A stretch of 7,641 nucleotides of DNA from Sulfurovum sp. (GTDB lineage: Bacteria > Campylobacterota > Campylobacteria > Campylobacterales > Sulfurovaceae). The position numbers were made by a program, and so were the translations under genes. Location of the stretch: contig DQVJ01000102.1 of NCBI GenBank assembly GCA_015661795.1, positions 1 through 7,641 on the forward strand, in the 5' to 3' direction. Shown in pieces: positions 1 through 6,055 of this stretch (positions are counted from its first letter, which is position 1; the number at the start of each line of letters is the position of its first letter). The notes beneath the pieces were generated by a model that saw nothing but the letters and a program-made list of their open reading frames with translations, was not told the DNA's origin and searched no databases.

Positions 1-126
1 ATAAATGGATACTTCACCAAGTTATCAGACAATGGTTTTGATATGGATGCAGTATATGCACAGCTTTTAAAAGAGGGACTTGAGGCTTTTGAAAAAGCGT
101 TTCAAGAAATGCTAGATAGTTTATAA
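1..126 (+). CDS. tal: Transaldolase, C-terminal end (partial)
   Basis: Reading frame 1 is open from the first base to TAA at 124-126 and encodes the last 41 residues of a protein whose 5' part lies outside the window. The tail contains FTKLSDNGFDMDAVYAQLL followed by EGLEAFEKAF. This resembles the C-terminal helices of bacterial transaldolase, which moves a dihydroxyacetone unit between sugar phosphates in the non-oxidative pentose phosphate pathway (cytoplasmic). The catalytic lysine is outside the window, so the call rests on the tail and on context: as I recall, tal lies just upstream of rplY-pth in Helicobacter pylori. The next gene starts 12 bases after the stop, so the two probably share a transcript. 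Confidence 0.7.
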   Translation: MNGYFTKLSDNGFDMDAVYAQLLKEGLEAFEKAFQEMLDSL

Positions 127-138
127 AAGGGATATATT

Positions 139-1299
139 GTGGAAGAAAAACTTAAACTTTATCTAAGAACAATGATTAGCAATAAAGGTTCTGACCTTCA
201 CTTAAAGTCAGGTGCTATTGTGAGAGTACGTGTTGATGGTATTCTAAAAATGTTGGGCAAGGATGCCTTGAGTGCAGAGATGGTTGATGAGATTGCAAGA
301 ACTATCACCAGCCCTCAGCAATATGACAAACTGAAAGAAGATAAAAATCTTGACTTTACTTATGTTTTAGGGGATGAACATCGTTTTAGGGTGAACTTTT
401 TCCATCAAATGGATGGACTTTCTGCAGTTTTTCGTATCATACCAGTTAAAATTGCAACTTTGGAAGAATTACAATTACCAGAAGTGATTAATAGTTTTGC
501 AGATATCCACCGTGGGCTTGTATTGGTAACTGGAGTTACAGGTTCTGGGAAATCTACAACACTTGCAGCTTTGATTGATAAAATTAACCGAGAAACGAAA
601 AAACATATTATCACAGTAGAAGATCCAATTGAGTTTATCCATAAAGACAGAGGATGTCTTATCAATCAGCGTGCTATCGGGCAAGACACCCATTCTTTTT
701 CTGATGCGCTTAGAGCCGCTTTAAGAGAAGACCCTGATATTATACTAGTTGGGGAAATGAGGGACCTGGAGACTATAGATATTGCACTACATGCTGCAAA
801 TACAGGTCACTTGGTATTTTCTACGCTACATACACTTGATGCAAAAGAGACAGTAGACAGAATTATAGGTATGTTTGGGAAAGAAGAACAAAACAGGATT
901 CGAAGTTCGTTGGCTTCAGTGCTTGAAGGGGTTATTTCACAAAGACTTATACCTACTAAAAAAGGTGGTAGAGCAGCTGCTATTGAAGTACTGAAGAAGA
1001 CGGCAAGAATTGAACAATTGATTATGGAAAATCGTGATTATGAGATACCTGATGCATTGTTCGAAGGTAAAGAGATTTATGGAACACAGACATTTGATCA
1101 GGCACTTTTGGACCTTTTGCGTGATGGGCGCATCTCTGAAGAAGTCACACTCGAATATGCCACAAATCCTGCAGATATGAGACTTAAAATGGATGGTGTG
1201 GGTAAAGGCGCCATCGTCAAAGAGAGCGTTGAAGATACGAGAGATGATATTTTTGCTTTTAAAGATGAGGATGAGGGAAAAAATAAAGAGGACTATTAA
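139..1299 (+). CDS. pilT: PilT/PilU-family type IV pilus retraction ATPase
   Basis: This is a hexameric cytoplasmic ATPase of the secretion-ATPase (GspE/PilT) superfamily, expected to power retraction of type IV pili. The start is GTG at 139, preceded by AAGGG at 127-131. An N-terminal PAS-like domain covers about residues 1-100 and includes SDLHL at 18-22. The RecA-like core carries Walker A GVTGSGKSTT (132-141), an Asp box around E161-D162, Walker B ending in GEMRD with Glu206, and a His box with H224 and H231. The PilT AIRNLIRE retraction motif aligns with the degenerate RIEQLIME at 290-297. The sequence TQTFDQALLDL and the following NPADMRLKM recall PilU-type C termini, so PilU is an alternative name. 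At 386 residues it is longer than typical PilT (about 345); the excess is a charged, acidic tail after about residue 350. No other pilus gene is in the window. The family is certain; the subfamily is not. Confidence 0.9.
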   Translation: MEEKLKLYLRTMISNKGSDLHLKSGAIVRVRVDGILKMLGKDALSAEMVDEIARTITSPQQYDKLKEDKNLDFTYVLGDEHRFRVNFFHQMDGLSAVFRIIPVKIATLEELQLPEVINSFADIHRGLVLVTGVTGSGKSTTLAALIDKINRETKKHIITVEDPIEFIHKDRGCLINQRAIGQDTHSFSDALRAALREDPDIILVGEMRDLETIDIALHAANTGHLVFSTLHTLDAKETVDRIIGMFGKEEQNRIRSSLASVLEGVISQRLIPTKKGGRAAAIEVLKKTARIEQLIMENRDYEIPDALFEGKEIYGTQTFDQALLDLLRDGRISEEVTLEYATNPADMRLKMDGVGKGAIVKESVEDTRDDIFAFKDEDEGKNKEDY

Positions 1300-1328
1300 C
1301 CATAAAGCATATTTTAATGTAAATTCGA

Positions 1329-1334
1329 TATAAT
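1329..1334 (+). promoter_or_regulatory. Probable sigma-70 -10 box for the rplY-pth-permease operon
   Basis: A perfect TATAAT hexamer at 1329-1334 lies 30 bases after the pilT stop and 119 bases before the rplY ATG. It is preceded by AT-rich, T-tract DNA and no convincing -35 box. That is the usual look of vegetative promoters in Campylobacterota, where -35 elements are poorly conserved. Transcription would start near 1341, giving a leader of about 110 nt. No intrinsic terminator is visible between pilT and this site, so read-through from upstream is also possible. Confidence 0.6.
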
Positions 1335-1364
1335 TCGCGTCTCATTTCCTGACTATTTCTTTAA

Positions 1365-1382
1365 AGTTTACAGGAGTAAACT
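1365..1382 (+). promoter_or_regulatory. Hairpin in the rplY leader carrying an AGGA loop
   Basis: AGTTTAC (1365-1371) and GTAAACT (1376-1382) form a perfect 7-bp stem closing a 4-nt AGGA loop. The loop plus the next G reads AGGAG, a Shine-Dalgarno sequence 6 bases upstream of a GTG that opens a 6-codon ORF. A near-copy of the left arm, AGTTTTAC at 1405-1412, could compete for the right arm. No U-run follows, so this is not an intrinsic terminator. A regulatory role is inference. Confidence 0.4.
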
Positions 1383-1403
1383 GTGAAAAGAAGGGGTAGG
1401 TAG
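1383..1403 (+). CDS. Possible 6-codon leader ORF upstream of rplY
   Basis: GTG-AAA-AGA-AGG-GGT-AGG-TAG would encode MKRRGR, with three arginines in six residues. It has a well-placed AGGAG at 1372-1376, with a 6-base spacer, presented in the loop of the preceding hairpin. It ends 49 bases before the rplY start. Very short ORFs with a chance Shine-Dalgarno are common, so translation is unproven. It is listed because the ribosome-binding site is better than that of the annotated pth gene downstream and because of its position in a structured leader. Confidence 0.25.
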   Translation: MKRRGR

Positions 1404-1452
1404 AAGTTTTACTTTTACTTGTATACTGAGAATTATTTTATAAGGAACAAAA

Positions 1453-1989
1453 ATGTTAGAAGGTATCGTTAGAGAGAGTATCGGCAAGCGTACAGCAAAA
1501 CAGCTTAGAAGAGATGGTTATCTAACTGCAAATTTATATGCAAATGGTGTTGAAAATATTCAAGCTGCGTTTAAACGTGGTGAATTTGTAAGAGCAGTTA
1601 GAAATAAGGAGAACCTCGCATTTCCAGTAAAAGTTGGAGACACAGAGTTAAATGTAGTTATTCAAGAATATCAATTACATCCAGTGCACGGTGAAGTACA
1701 ACATGTAGATCTTAGAGTCACAGTGCCAGGACAAGTAACAAACTTTTTGGTACCAGTGATTACTCATGGAACACCTATTGGTCTTAAAAACAAGGGTGTT
1801 TTGGTTATGTCTAAAAAAAGATTAAAAGTAAGAGGCGCTATTGAAAACATGCCTGCTAAATTTGATCTTGATGTTGAGCCATTAGAGAGAGATGCTTCAA
1901 TTCTTGTGAGAGATATTGAAGTTCCTGCTGAGTGTAAATTGATGGACAGACCAGATGTTGCTATCTGTGGTGTAATCAAAGCCAAATAA
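1453..1989 (+). CDS. rplY: 50S ribosomal protein L25 / general stress protein Ctc
   Basis: L25/Ctc binds 5S rRNA (loop E region) in the large ribosomal subunit. The protein has 178 residues, the usual size for the two-domain TL5/Ctc form rather than the short E. coli L25. The N-terminal 5S-binding beta-barrel spans about residues 1-90, starting with EGIVRESIGKRTAKQLRRDGY and including QEYQLHPVHGEVQHVDLRV. The C-terminal TL5 domain spans about 91-178 and includes THGTPIGLKNKGVL and LERDASILVRDIEVP. The ATG is preceded by AAGGA at 1442-1446, 6 bases upstream. It is the first gene of its operon, after a leader of about 110 nt, and pth follows after 10 bases. Autogenous translational control of rplY is known in gammaproteobacteria; whether this leader plays such a role is unknown. 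Confidence 0.95.
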   Translation: MLEGIVRESIGKRTAKQLRRDGYLTANLYANGVENIQAAFKRGEFVRAVRNKENLAFPVKVGDTELNVVIQEYQLHPVHGEVQHVDLRVTVPGQVTNFLVPVITHGTPIGLKNKGVLVMSKKRLKVRGAIENMPAKFDLDVEPLERDASILVRDIEVPAECKLMDRPDVAICGVIKAK

Positions 1990-2001
1990 TAACTGTATTA
2001 T
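1986..2001 (+). promoter_or_regulatory. Weak hairpin over the rplY stop / pth start junction
   Basis: ATAATA (1986-1991) and TATTAT (1996-2001) form a perfect 6-bp A/U stem around an ACTG loop. The left arm contains the rplY stop codon and the right arm contains the first two bases of the pth ATG. There is no Shine-Dalgarno in front of pth. Ribosomes finishing rplY would open this stem, which fits translational coupling. An all-A/U stem in AT-rich DNA may well be chance. Confidence 0.25.
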
Positions 2002-2572
2002 GACACTTTTTGTTGGTCTAGGTAATCCAGGATCACAATATGAAGAAACACGTCATAATATTGGCTTTAAAATCATTGACAAGCTTGTCAATGATTTTGG
2101 AGCTAGAGATATAAGTAAAACTTCTTTTCACGGTAAGCTTTATCGTTCTTCCAATATACTTTTTTTAAAACCTACTACATTTATGAATCTATCTGGTAAA
2201 TCAGTACAGCCTGTGAAACAATTTTTTAAAGTAGAGTTAGAAGACATTATTGTCATTCATGACGATATTGATTTACCTTTTGGTGCTGTACGTTTTAAAA
2301 GAGGTGGTGGGCACGGTGGACATAATGGGTTAAGGTCGCTCGATGCCCATATTACAAAAGAATACCTACGCGTTAGAATAGGTGTGGGCAAACCAGAACA
2401 TAAGTCACAAGTGGCTGATTATGTTTTGCATAACTTCTCCTCAGATGAGCGTGTTATACTGGATCAATTGATTACACATGTCTCAGACGCATGTAAATTG
2501 CTTTTAGTAGAAGATTTGAATGTCGTAAAATCAACATGTAGCCTTAAGTCTATAAGCAGCTTACAACAATGA
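2000..2572 (+). CDS. pth: Peptidyl-tRNA hydrolase
   Basis: Pth cleaves peptidyl-tRNAs released by ribosomes that stop early, recycling tRNA in the cytoplasm; the enzyme is usually essential. The 190 residues match the family length. Visible motifs are GLGNPG (6-11), TRHNIGF (17-23) with the catalytic His19, KPTTFMNLSG (57-66) with substrate-binding Asn63, HDDIDLPFG (87-95) with Asp88, and GGGHGGHNGLRS (102-113) with Asn109. All expected active-site residues are present. The ATG lies 10 bases after the rplY stop and lacks a Shine-Dalgarno, so coupling to rplY translation is likely. The 3' end overlaps the next gene by ATGA. An unusual feature is a perfect 30-bp palindrome in codons 24-33, reported separately. 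The encoded residues there lie in a variable helix and do not disturb the family motifs. Confidence 0.95.
   Translation: MTLFVGLGNPGSQYEETRHNIGFKIIDKLVNDFGARDISKTSFHGKLYRSSNILFLKPTTFMNLSGKSVQPVKQFFKVELEDIIVIHDDIDLPFGAVRFKRGGGHGGHNGLRSLDAHITKEYLRVRIGVGKPEHKSQVADYVLHNFSSDERVILDQLITHVSDACKLLLVEDLNVVKSTCSLKSISSLQQ
2069..2098. repeat. Perfect 30-bp palindrome inside pth
   Basis: The arm AAAATCATTGACAAG (2069-2083) is followed directly, with no spacer, by its exact reverse complement (2084-2098), centred on AAGCTT. It covers pth codons 24-33 (KIIDKLVNDF) exactly in register. Because of that register the opposite strand reads the same ten residues. In DNA it could extrude a cruciform. In mRNA it could form a stem of about 13 bp, 70-100 bases after the pth start. 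By simple base-composition arithmetic about 1e-5 such sites are expected by chance in a window of this size. Its function is unknown. Confidence 0.95.
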
Positions 2573-3651
2573 GTATACTCAGACCATCACTTCATTTTTC
2601 TTATTTGGCAATACTCTATGGTAAAAACCTTTTTACTATATTGTTTGGTCTCTCTTTTGCATTTGCGGCGATTGATTATTTTCAACACATACAAGAGTTA
2701 GATGTCTCTGGAAACTATAAAATACTATATATTTATTATATGTGGCAAGAAGCCTTGGGGCTACTTTATCCCCTCGCTATAGTCTTTGCTTTAATTATGA
2801 CAAAGTTATCTTTGGTAAAAAATAATACTATGGGTGCGTTACATGCATTTGGGTATAATAAAAAAAAGCTTGTATTCCCTTTGTTTACAGTAGCAACACT
2901 GACATATATCTTTTTTGTATTGTTGCATACAACAGAATTTTCTTATGCCAAAGACAAAGCAGGTTTTTTACTCAAAAATGAACTTCATGCATATGATGTG
3001 AACGATCTTTTCTTTAAATATAATGATACTTTTGTGTATATTAAAAAACTCGATCCCATAGAAAAGAAGATTGAAGAGATGACTATTTTTAAAGTGGAAG
3101 GATATCAGGTAAGATATACGCTTTCTGCACCTTATGCACTATTTGATGGGCAGGAGTGGCATGCTAAGGATGCGATAGTAAAAACACATGTGTATAAAGA
3201 GGGTGAATTATTTAAATATCTCTTAGAAAATAAAGCGAGTATTAGGACACTTAAGGGATATAAACCAAAGATTATAGAGTCACTTTATGAAGGTAAAGCT
3301 TTAAATATTGTGGATGCATACAACACTTGGAAACTCTTGAATACACAACATCTTAATTCTGATAAAATTAGAGCATCTTTTTATGACAAAGTAGTGGTTC
3401 CTTTATTCTCTCTGGCACTACTGTTGATACTCTTTTTTAAGTTACCTTTTCATGCAAGAATGATGAATTTAGGTCTTGTTACAGCACTTTCACTAGGTGC
3501 GACATTTGTAATCTGGGGTGTACTCTTTGGACTAAATCAAATAGGTTCCAATGGCGTTTTACTTCCAGAATTAACAGCTATTTTACCCATTGTATTTTTG
3601 TGGTTTTATGCTTTGTATGTTTATTTTAGAGATGAGCATAACATCGTTTAA
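2569..3651 (+). CDS. LptF/LptG (YjgP/YjgQ) family permease
   Basis: This is an inner-membrane permease subunit of the kind that, with LptB2 and LptC, extracts lipopolysaccharide for transport to the outer membrane. The 360 residues match the family. Six hydrophobic segments are visible at about 17-38, 56-80, 100-120, 274-292, 299-320 and 332-353. They flank a periplasmic domain at about 121-270, giving the 3 + domain + 3 layout of LptF/LptG. The family-typical stretch MGALHAFGYNKKKLVFPLF follows the second helix (coupling-helix region). The start overlaps the pth stop as ATGA without a Shine-Dalgarno, so translation is probably by reinitiation. LptF and LptG cannot be separated by eye, so no symbol is given. 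The same gene follows pth in Campylobacter and Helicobacter as I recall. No terminator hairpin is visible after it. Confidence 0.88.
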   Translation: MSILRPSLHFSYLAILYGKNLFTILFGLSFAFAAIDYFQHIQELDVSGNYKILYIYYMWQEALGLLYPLAIVFALIMTKLSLVKNNTMGALHAFGYNKKKLVFPLFTVATLTYIFFVLLHTTEFSYAKDKAGFLLKNELHAYDVNDLFFKYNDTFVYIKKLDPIEKKIEEMTIFKVEGYQVRYTLSAPYALFDGQEWHAKDAIVKTHVYKEGELFKYLLENKASIRTLKGYKPKIIESLYEGKALNIVDAYNTWKLLNTQHLNSDKIRASFYDKVVVPLFSLALLLILFFKLPFHARMMNLGLVTALSLGATFVIWGVLFGLNQIGSNGVLLPELTAILPIVFLWFYALYVYFRDEHNIV

Positions 3652-3695
3652 TACCCTGTATATTGACACACCCCACATTTTAATTAACTTTTAGA

Positions 3696-3701
3696 TAAAA
3701 T
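3696..3701 (+). promoter_or_regulatory. Probable -10 box for the lysA operon
   Basis: TAAAAT at 3696-3701 sits within TTTTAGATAAAATC, an AT-rich context typical of Campylobacterota vegetative promoters. It lies 45 bases before the lysA ATG, giving a leader of roughly 40 nt. A TTGACA at 3663-3668 is 27 bases away, too far to act as its -35. The 95-base gap between the permease and lysA contains nothing else recognisable apart from the lysA ribosome-binding site. Confidence 0.5.
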
Positions 3702-3746
3702 CACCCTAAAATAGACTCATATATCAAGAGAAAATTAGGACAATAA

Positions 3747-4955
3747 ATGAACATTGATACAAAAGCATTGGCAGATAAATATGGTACGCCATTATATGTT
3801 TATGATTTTGATTATATTGAAAATAGATATAAAACACTCAAAGAGGCATTTTCAGGAAAAAAATCAATTGTAAATTATGCCGTAAAGGCAAACTCAAATC
3901 TTTCGGTTATCGCACATTTAGCGAAGTTAGGTGCAGGTGCAGACTGTGTGAGCATAGGTGAAGTGAATCGTGCGCTCACAGCAGGAGTGGATAAGTATAA
4001 AATTATTTTCTCTGGAGTAGGGAAACGTGATGATGAAATATGTGAGGCTTTAGAAAAAGATATTTTGTTAATCAACTTAGAATCTGAAGCAGAGATGAAG
4101 CGTGTGGAAATGGTAGCACGTGACCTTGGTAAAGAAGCACGTATTTCTATACGTGTTAACCCAAATATTGATCCTCAAACACATCCATATATTTCTACAG
4201 GATTACATGAAAATAAGTTTGGGGTAGAGATAGATATGGCAAAACGTATGTATATTTATGCCAATAAATCTGAACATCTCAACCCTGTAGGGATTCATTT
4301 TCATATTGGGTCACAGTTAACAAACCTTTCTCCAATCCGTGAATCGGCTTTAATCGTTTCAGACTTGGTACGTTCGCTTAAAGCCATTAAAATTGATATT
4401 AAATTTTTTGATGTAGGTGGGGGAATCGGTGTGGTGTATGATGATGAAGTCACGATTACTGCAAAAGACTATACACAAGTGATTTTTGAAGCTACAAAAG
4501 GACTTGACCTGACGCTTCTTTGTGAACCTGGACGCTATATGGTCGCAAATGCTGGAGCATTTTTTACCAAAGTGTTGTATGAAAAAAATAATGATGGTAA
4601 ACGATTTGTGATTGTAGATGGTGGGATGAATGATCTCATCCGTCCAAGTTTATACAATGCATACCATAAGATAGAAGCAGTACAAATAGAAGGAGAGAAA
4701 ACACCAGCAGATGTCGTTGGTCCCGTTTGTGAAAGTGGTGATTTCTTTGGCAAGAATGTACCTCTTCCTCCTTTAAAACATAATGATCTTATTGTGGTAC
4801 ACTCTGCAGGTGCATATGGCTTTACGATGGCTAGCAATTATAATACACGTGCAAAACCAGCCGAAGTAGCAATCGAGAAAGGCAAAGATAGGTTGATTCG
4901 TAAACGTGAGACCTATGAGGATCAGATACAATTGGAATTAGAGTATTTACAATAA
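3747..4955 (+). CDS. lysA: Diaminopimelate decarboxylase
   Basis: LysA decarboxylates meso-diaminopimelate to L-lysine, the last step of the DAP pathway, using pyridoxal phosphate. It is a fold-type III enzyme: an alanine-racemase-like barrel followed by a C-terminal beta domain. The PLP lysine is K47 in NYAVKANS (43-50). Other marks are HFHIGSQ (184-190), the phosphate-binding GGGIG (224-228), EPGR (260-263), the dimer-interface motif CESGD (328-332) with Cys328, and GAYGFTMASNYN (355-366) with Tyr357. The length of 402 residues is usual. The ATG is preceded by AGGA at 3737-3740. It is the first gene of an operon with pheA 9 bases downstream. In C. jejuni, as I recall, a HAD-family hydrolase gene lies between lysA and pheA; it is absent here. 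Confidence 0.96.
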   Translation: MNIDTKALADKYGTPLYVYDFDYIENRYKTLKEAFSGKKSIVNYAVKANSNLSVIAHLAKLGAGADCVSIGEVNRALTAGVDKYKIIFSGVGKRDDEICEALEKDILLINLESEAEMKRVEMVARDLGKEARISIRVNPNIDPQTHPYISTGLHENKFGVEIDMAKRMYIYANKSEHLNPVGIHFHIGSQLTNLSPIRESALIVSDLVRSLKAIKIDIKFFDVGGGIGVVYDDEVTITAKDYTQVIFEATKGLDLTLLCEPGRYMVANAGAFFTKVLYEKNNDGKRFVIVDGGMNDLIRPSLYNAYHKIEAVQIEGEKTPADVVGPVCESGDFFGKNVPLPPLKHNDLIVVHSAGAYGFTMASNYNTRAKPAEVAIEKGKDRLIRKRETYEDQIQLELEYLQ

Positions 4956-4964
4956 AGGTTTAGA

Positions 4965-6023
4965 ATGACTTTAGACGAGCTAAGAGATAAAATAGACAGC
5001 GTTGATGATACACTTTTAAAACTCTATAACGAACGTATGGAGTTGGTGCATCAAGTAGGTGAACTAAAGAACACAACAGGTGCACCTATTTACCGTCCTG
5101 AGAGGGAACAAGCCATTTTAAATCGTCTGAAAAGTCAGAATCAAGGCAAATTAACAGATGAGGCGATTGATGCGTTGTTTTTAGAGATGTTTGCTGTTGC
5201 GAGAAACCTTGAGTTACCAGAAGGTGTTGCATTTTTAGGTCCAGAGGCAAGTTTTACCCATCAAGCAGCTGAGAGTAAATTTGGCGCATTGTCTGAATAT
5301 CTACCTATCTATTCTATAGAAGGAATCTTTCGTGCAGTAGATAAAGGTATAGCAAAGTTTGGTGTGATACCTATAGAAAACTCATCCAATGGGATTGTCA
5401 GTGATACGATACATTGTCTTGATGAATATAATTTAAAAATTATTGCTGAAGTTGTGATAGATGTGCATTTTGCTTTTGCAACACTTTGTGATGATTATAA
5501 AAAAGTAACCAGAGTGTATTCAAAAGATATTGCATTTGGACAGTGTCGTAAATTTTTACAAGATTTGGGTTTGGATAATGCAGAGCTAGTACCTGTTGAA
5601 TCCACTGCAAAAGCAGCGAAGTTGGCATCTAAAGATGAAAATACTGCAGCACTTTGCCCCTCTATTGCAGCAAAACTTTATAATCTGCCTATACGTTTTG
5701 AAAATGTTGAAGACAATACCAATAACAGAACACGTTTCTTCATTATTTCTAATTTTGAAAATGCTATTTCAGGTAATGATAAAACATCTATGCTGGTACG
5801 ACTCTCGAATACCCCTGGGGCATTAGTGAAGTTTCTTAATTATTTTGAAGAAGCCAATGTGAATTTGACAAAGATAAAATCTCATATCGTAGAAGGTAAG
5901 TCTATTTTCTTCATTGAGTTTCATGGACATCAAGATGATGCAAAAATTAAACCTATTTTAGAAAAACTAAGTGGTGAAATTAAGATATTGGGCTCTTATG
6001 TTAAAGAGACGGATGATGTATAA
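4965..6023 (+). CDS. pheA: Bifunctional chorismate mutase / prephenate dehydratase
   Basis: The P-protein converts chorismate to prephenate and then phenylpyruvate for phenylalanine synthesis. An AroQ-type mutase helical domain spans about residues 1-80 (LRDKIDSVDDTLLKLYNER). The prephenate dehydratase domain spans about 87-262, with FLGPEASFTHQAA (90-102), the PVENS-type motif as IPIENSSNGIV (135-145), and the catalytic TRF motif at 256-258. A C-terminal ACT regulatory domain spans about 273-345. It retains GALV (285-288), but the second Phe-binding motif, usually ESRP, reads KSHI (305-308). That may alter feedback inhibition by phenylalanine, which is inference. The length of 352 is normal for the three-domain form. 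The Shine-Dalgarno AAGG (4955-4958) overlaps the lysA stop. hisC follows after 32 bases. Confidence 0.95.
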   Translation: MTLDELRDKIDSVDDTLLKLYNERMELVHQVGELKNTTGAPIYRPEREQAILNRLKSQNQGKLTDEAIDALFLEMFAVARNLELPEGVAFLGPEASFTHQAAESKFGALSEYLPIYSIEGIFRAVDKGIAKFGVIPIENSSNGIVSDTIHCLDEYNLKIIAEVVIDVHFAFATLCDDYKKVTRVYSKDIAFGQCRKFLQDLGLDNAELVPVESTAKAAKLASKDENTAALCPSIAAKLYNLPIRFENVEDNTNNRTRFFIISNFENAISGNDKTSMLVRLSNTPGALVKFLNYFEEANVNLTKIKSHIVEGKSIFFIEFHGHQDDAKIKPILEKLSGEIKILGSYVKETDDV

Positions 6024-6055
6024 GATACATAGCATACAATAGGGAGTAGATAGTA

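Noticed and set aside
405..693. Open frames on the minus strand opposite pilT
   Set aside because: They lie wholly inside a gene with intact motifs, have no ribosome-binding site or family likeness, and look like shadows of its codon pattern.
1300..1340. Terminator after pilT
   Set aside because: No G/C stem with a T-run is present; the stretch reads as an AT-rich promoter region.
3663..3668. TTGACA as a -35 box for lysA
   Set aside because: It is 27 bases from the TAAAAT box instead of about 17, and no -10 hexamer lies at the right distance.
4535..4837. 100-codon minus-strand frame opposite lysA
   Set aside because: It is antisense to the conserved C-terminal half of LysA, with no recognisable domain or promoter; a coding shadow.
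5596..5826. 76-codon plus-strand frame inside pheA in another frame
   Set aside because: It is embedded in the dehydratase/ACT region of an intact enzyme; the translation is low-complexity and unlike any family.
6016..6030. Inverted repeat ATGTAT-AAG-ATACAT at the pheA stop, considered as a terminator
   Set aside because: The 6-bp A/T-rich stem has no following T-run and lies in front of a co-oriented gene; too weak for a terminator.
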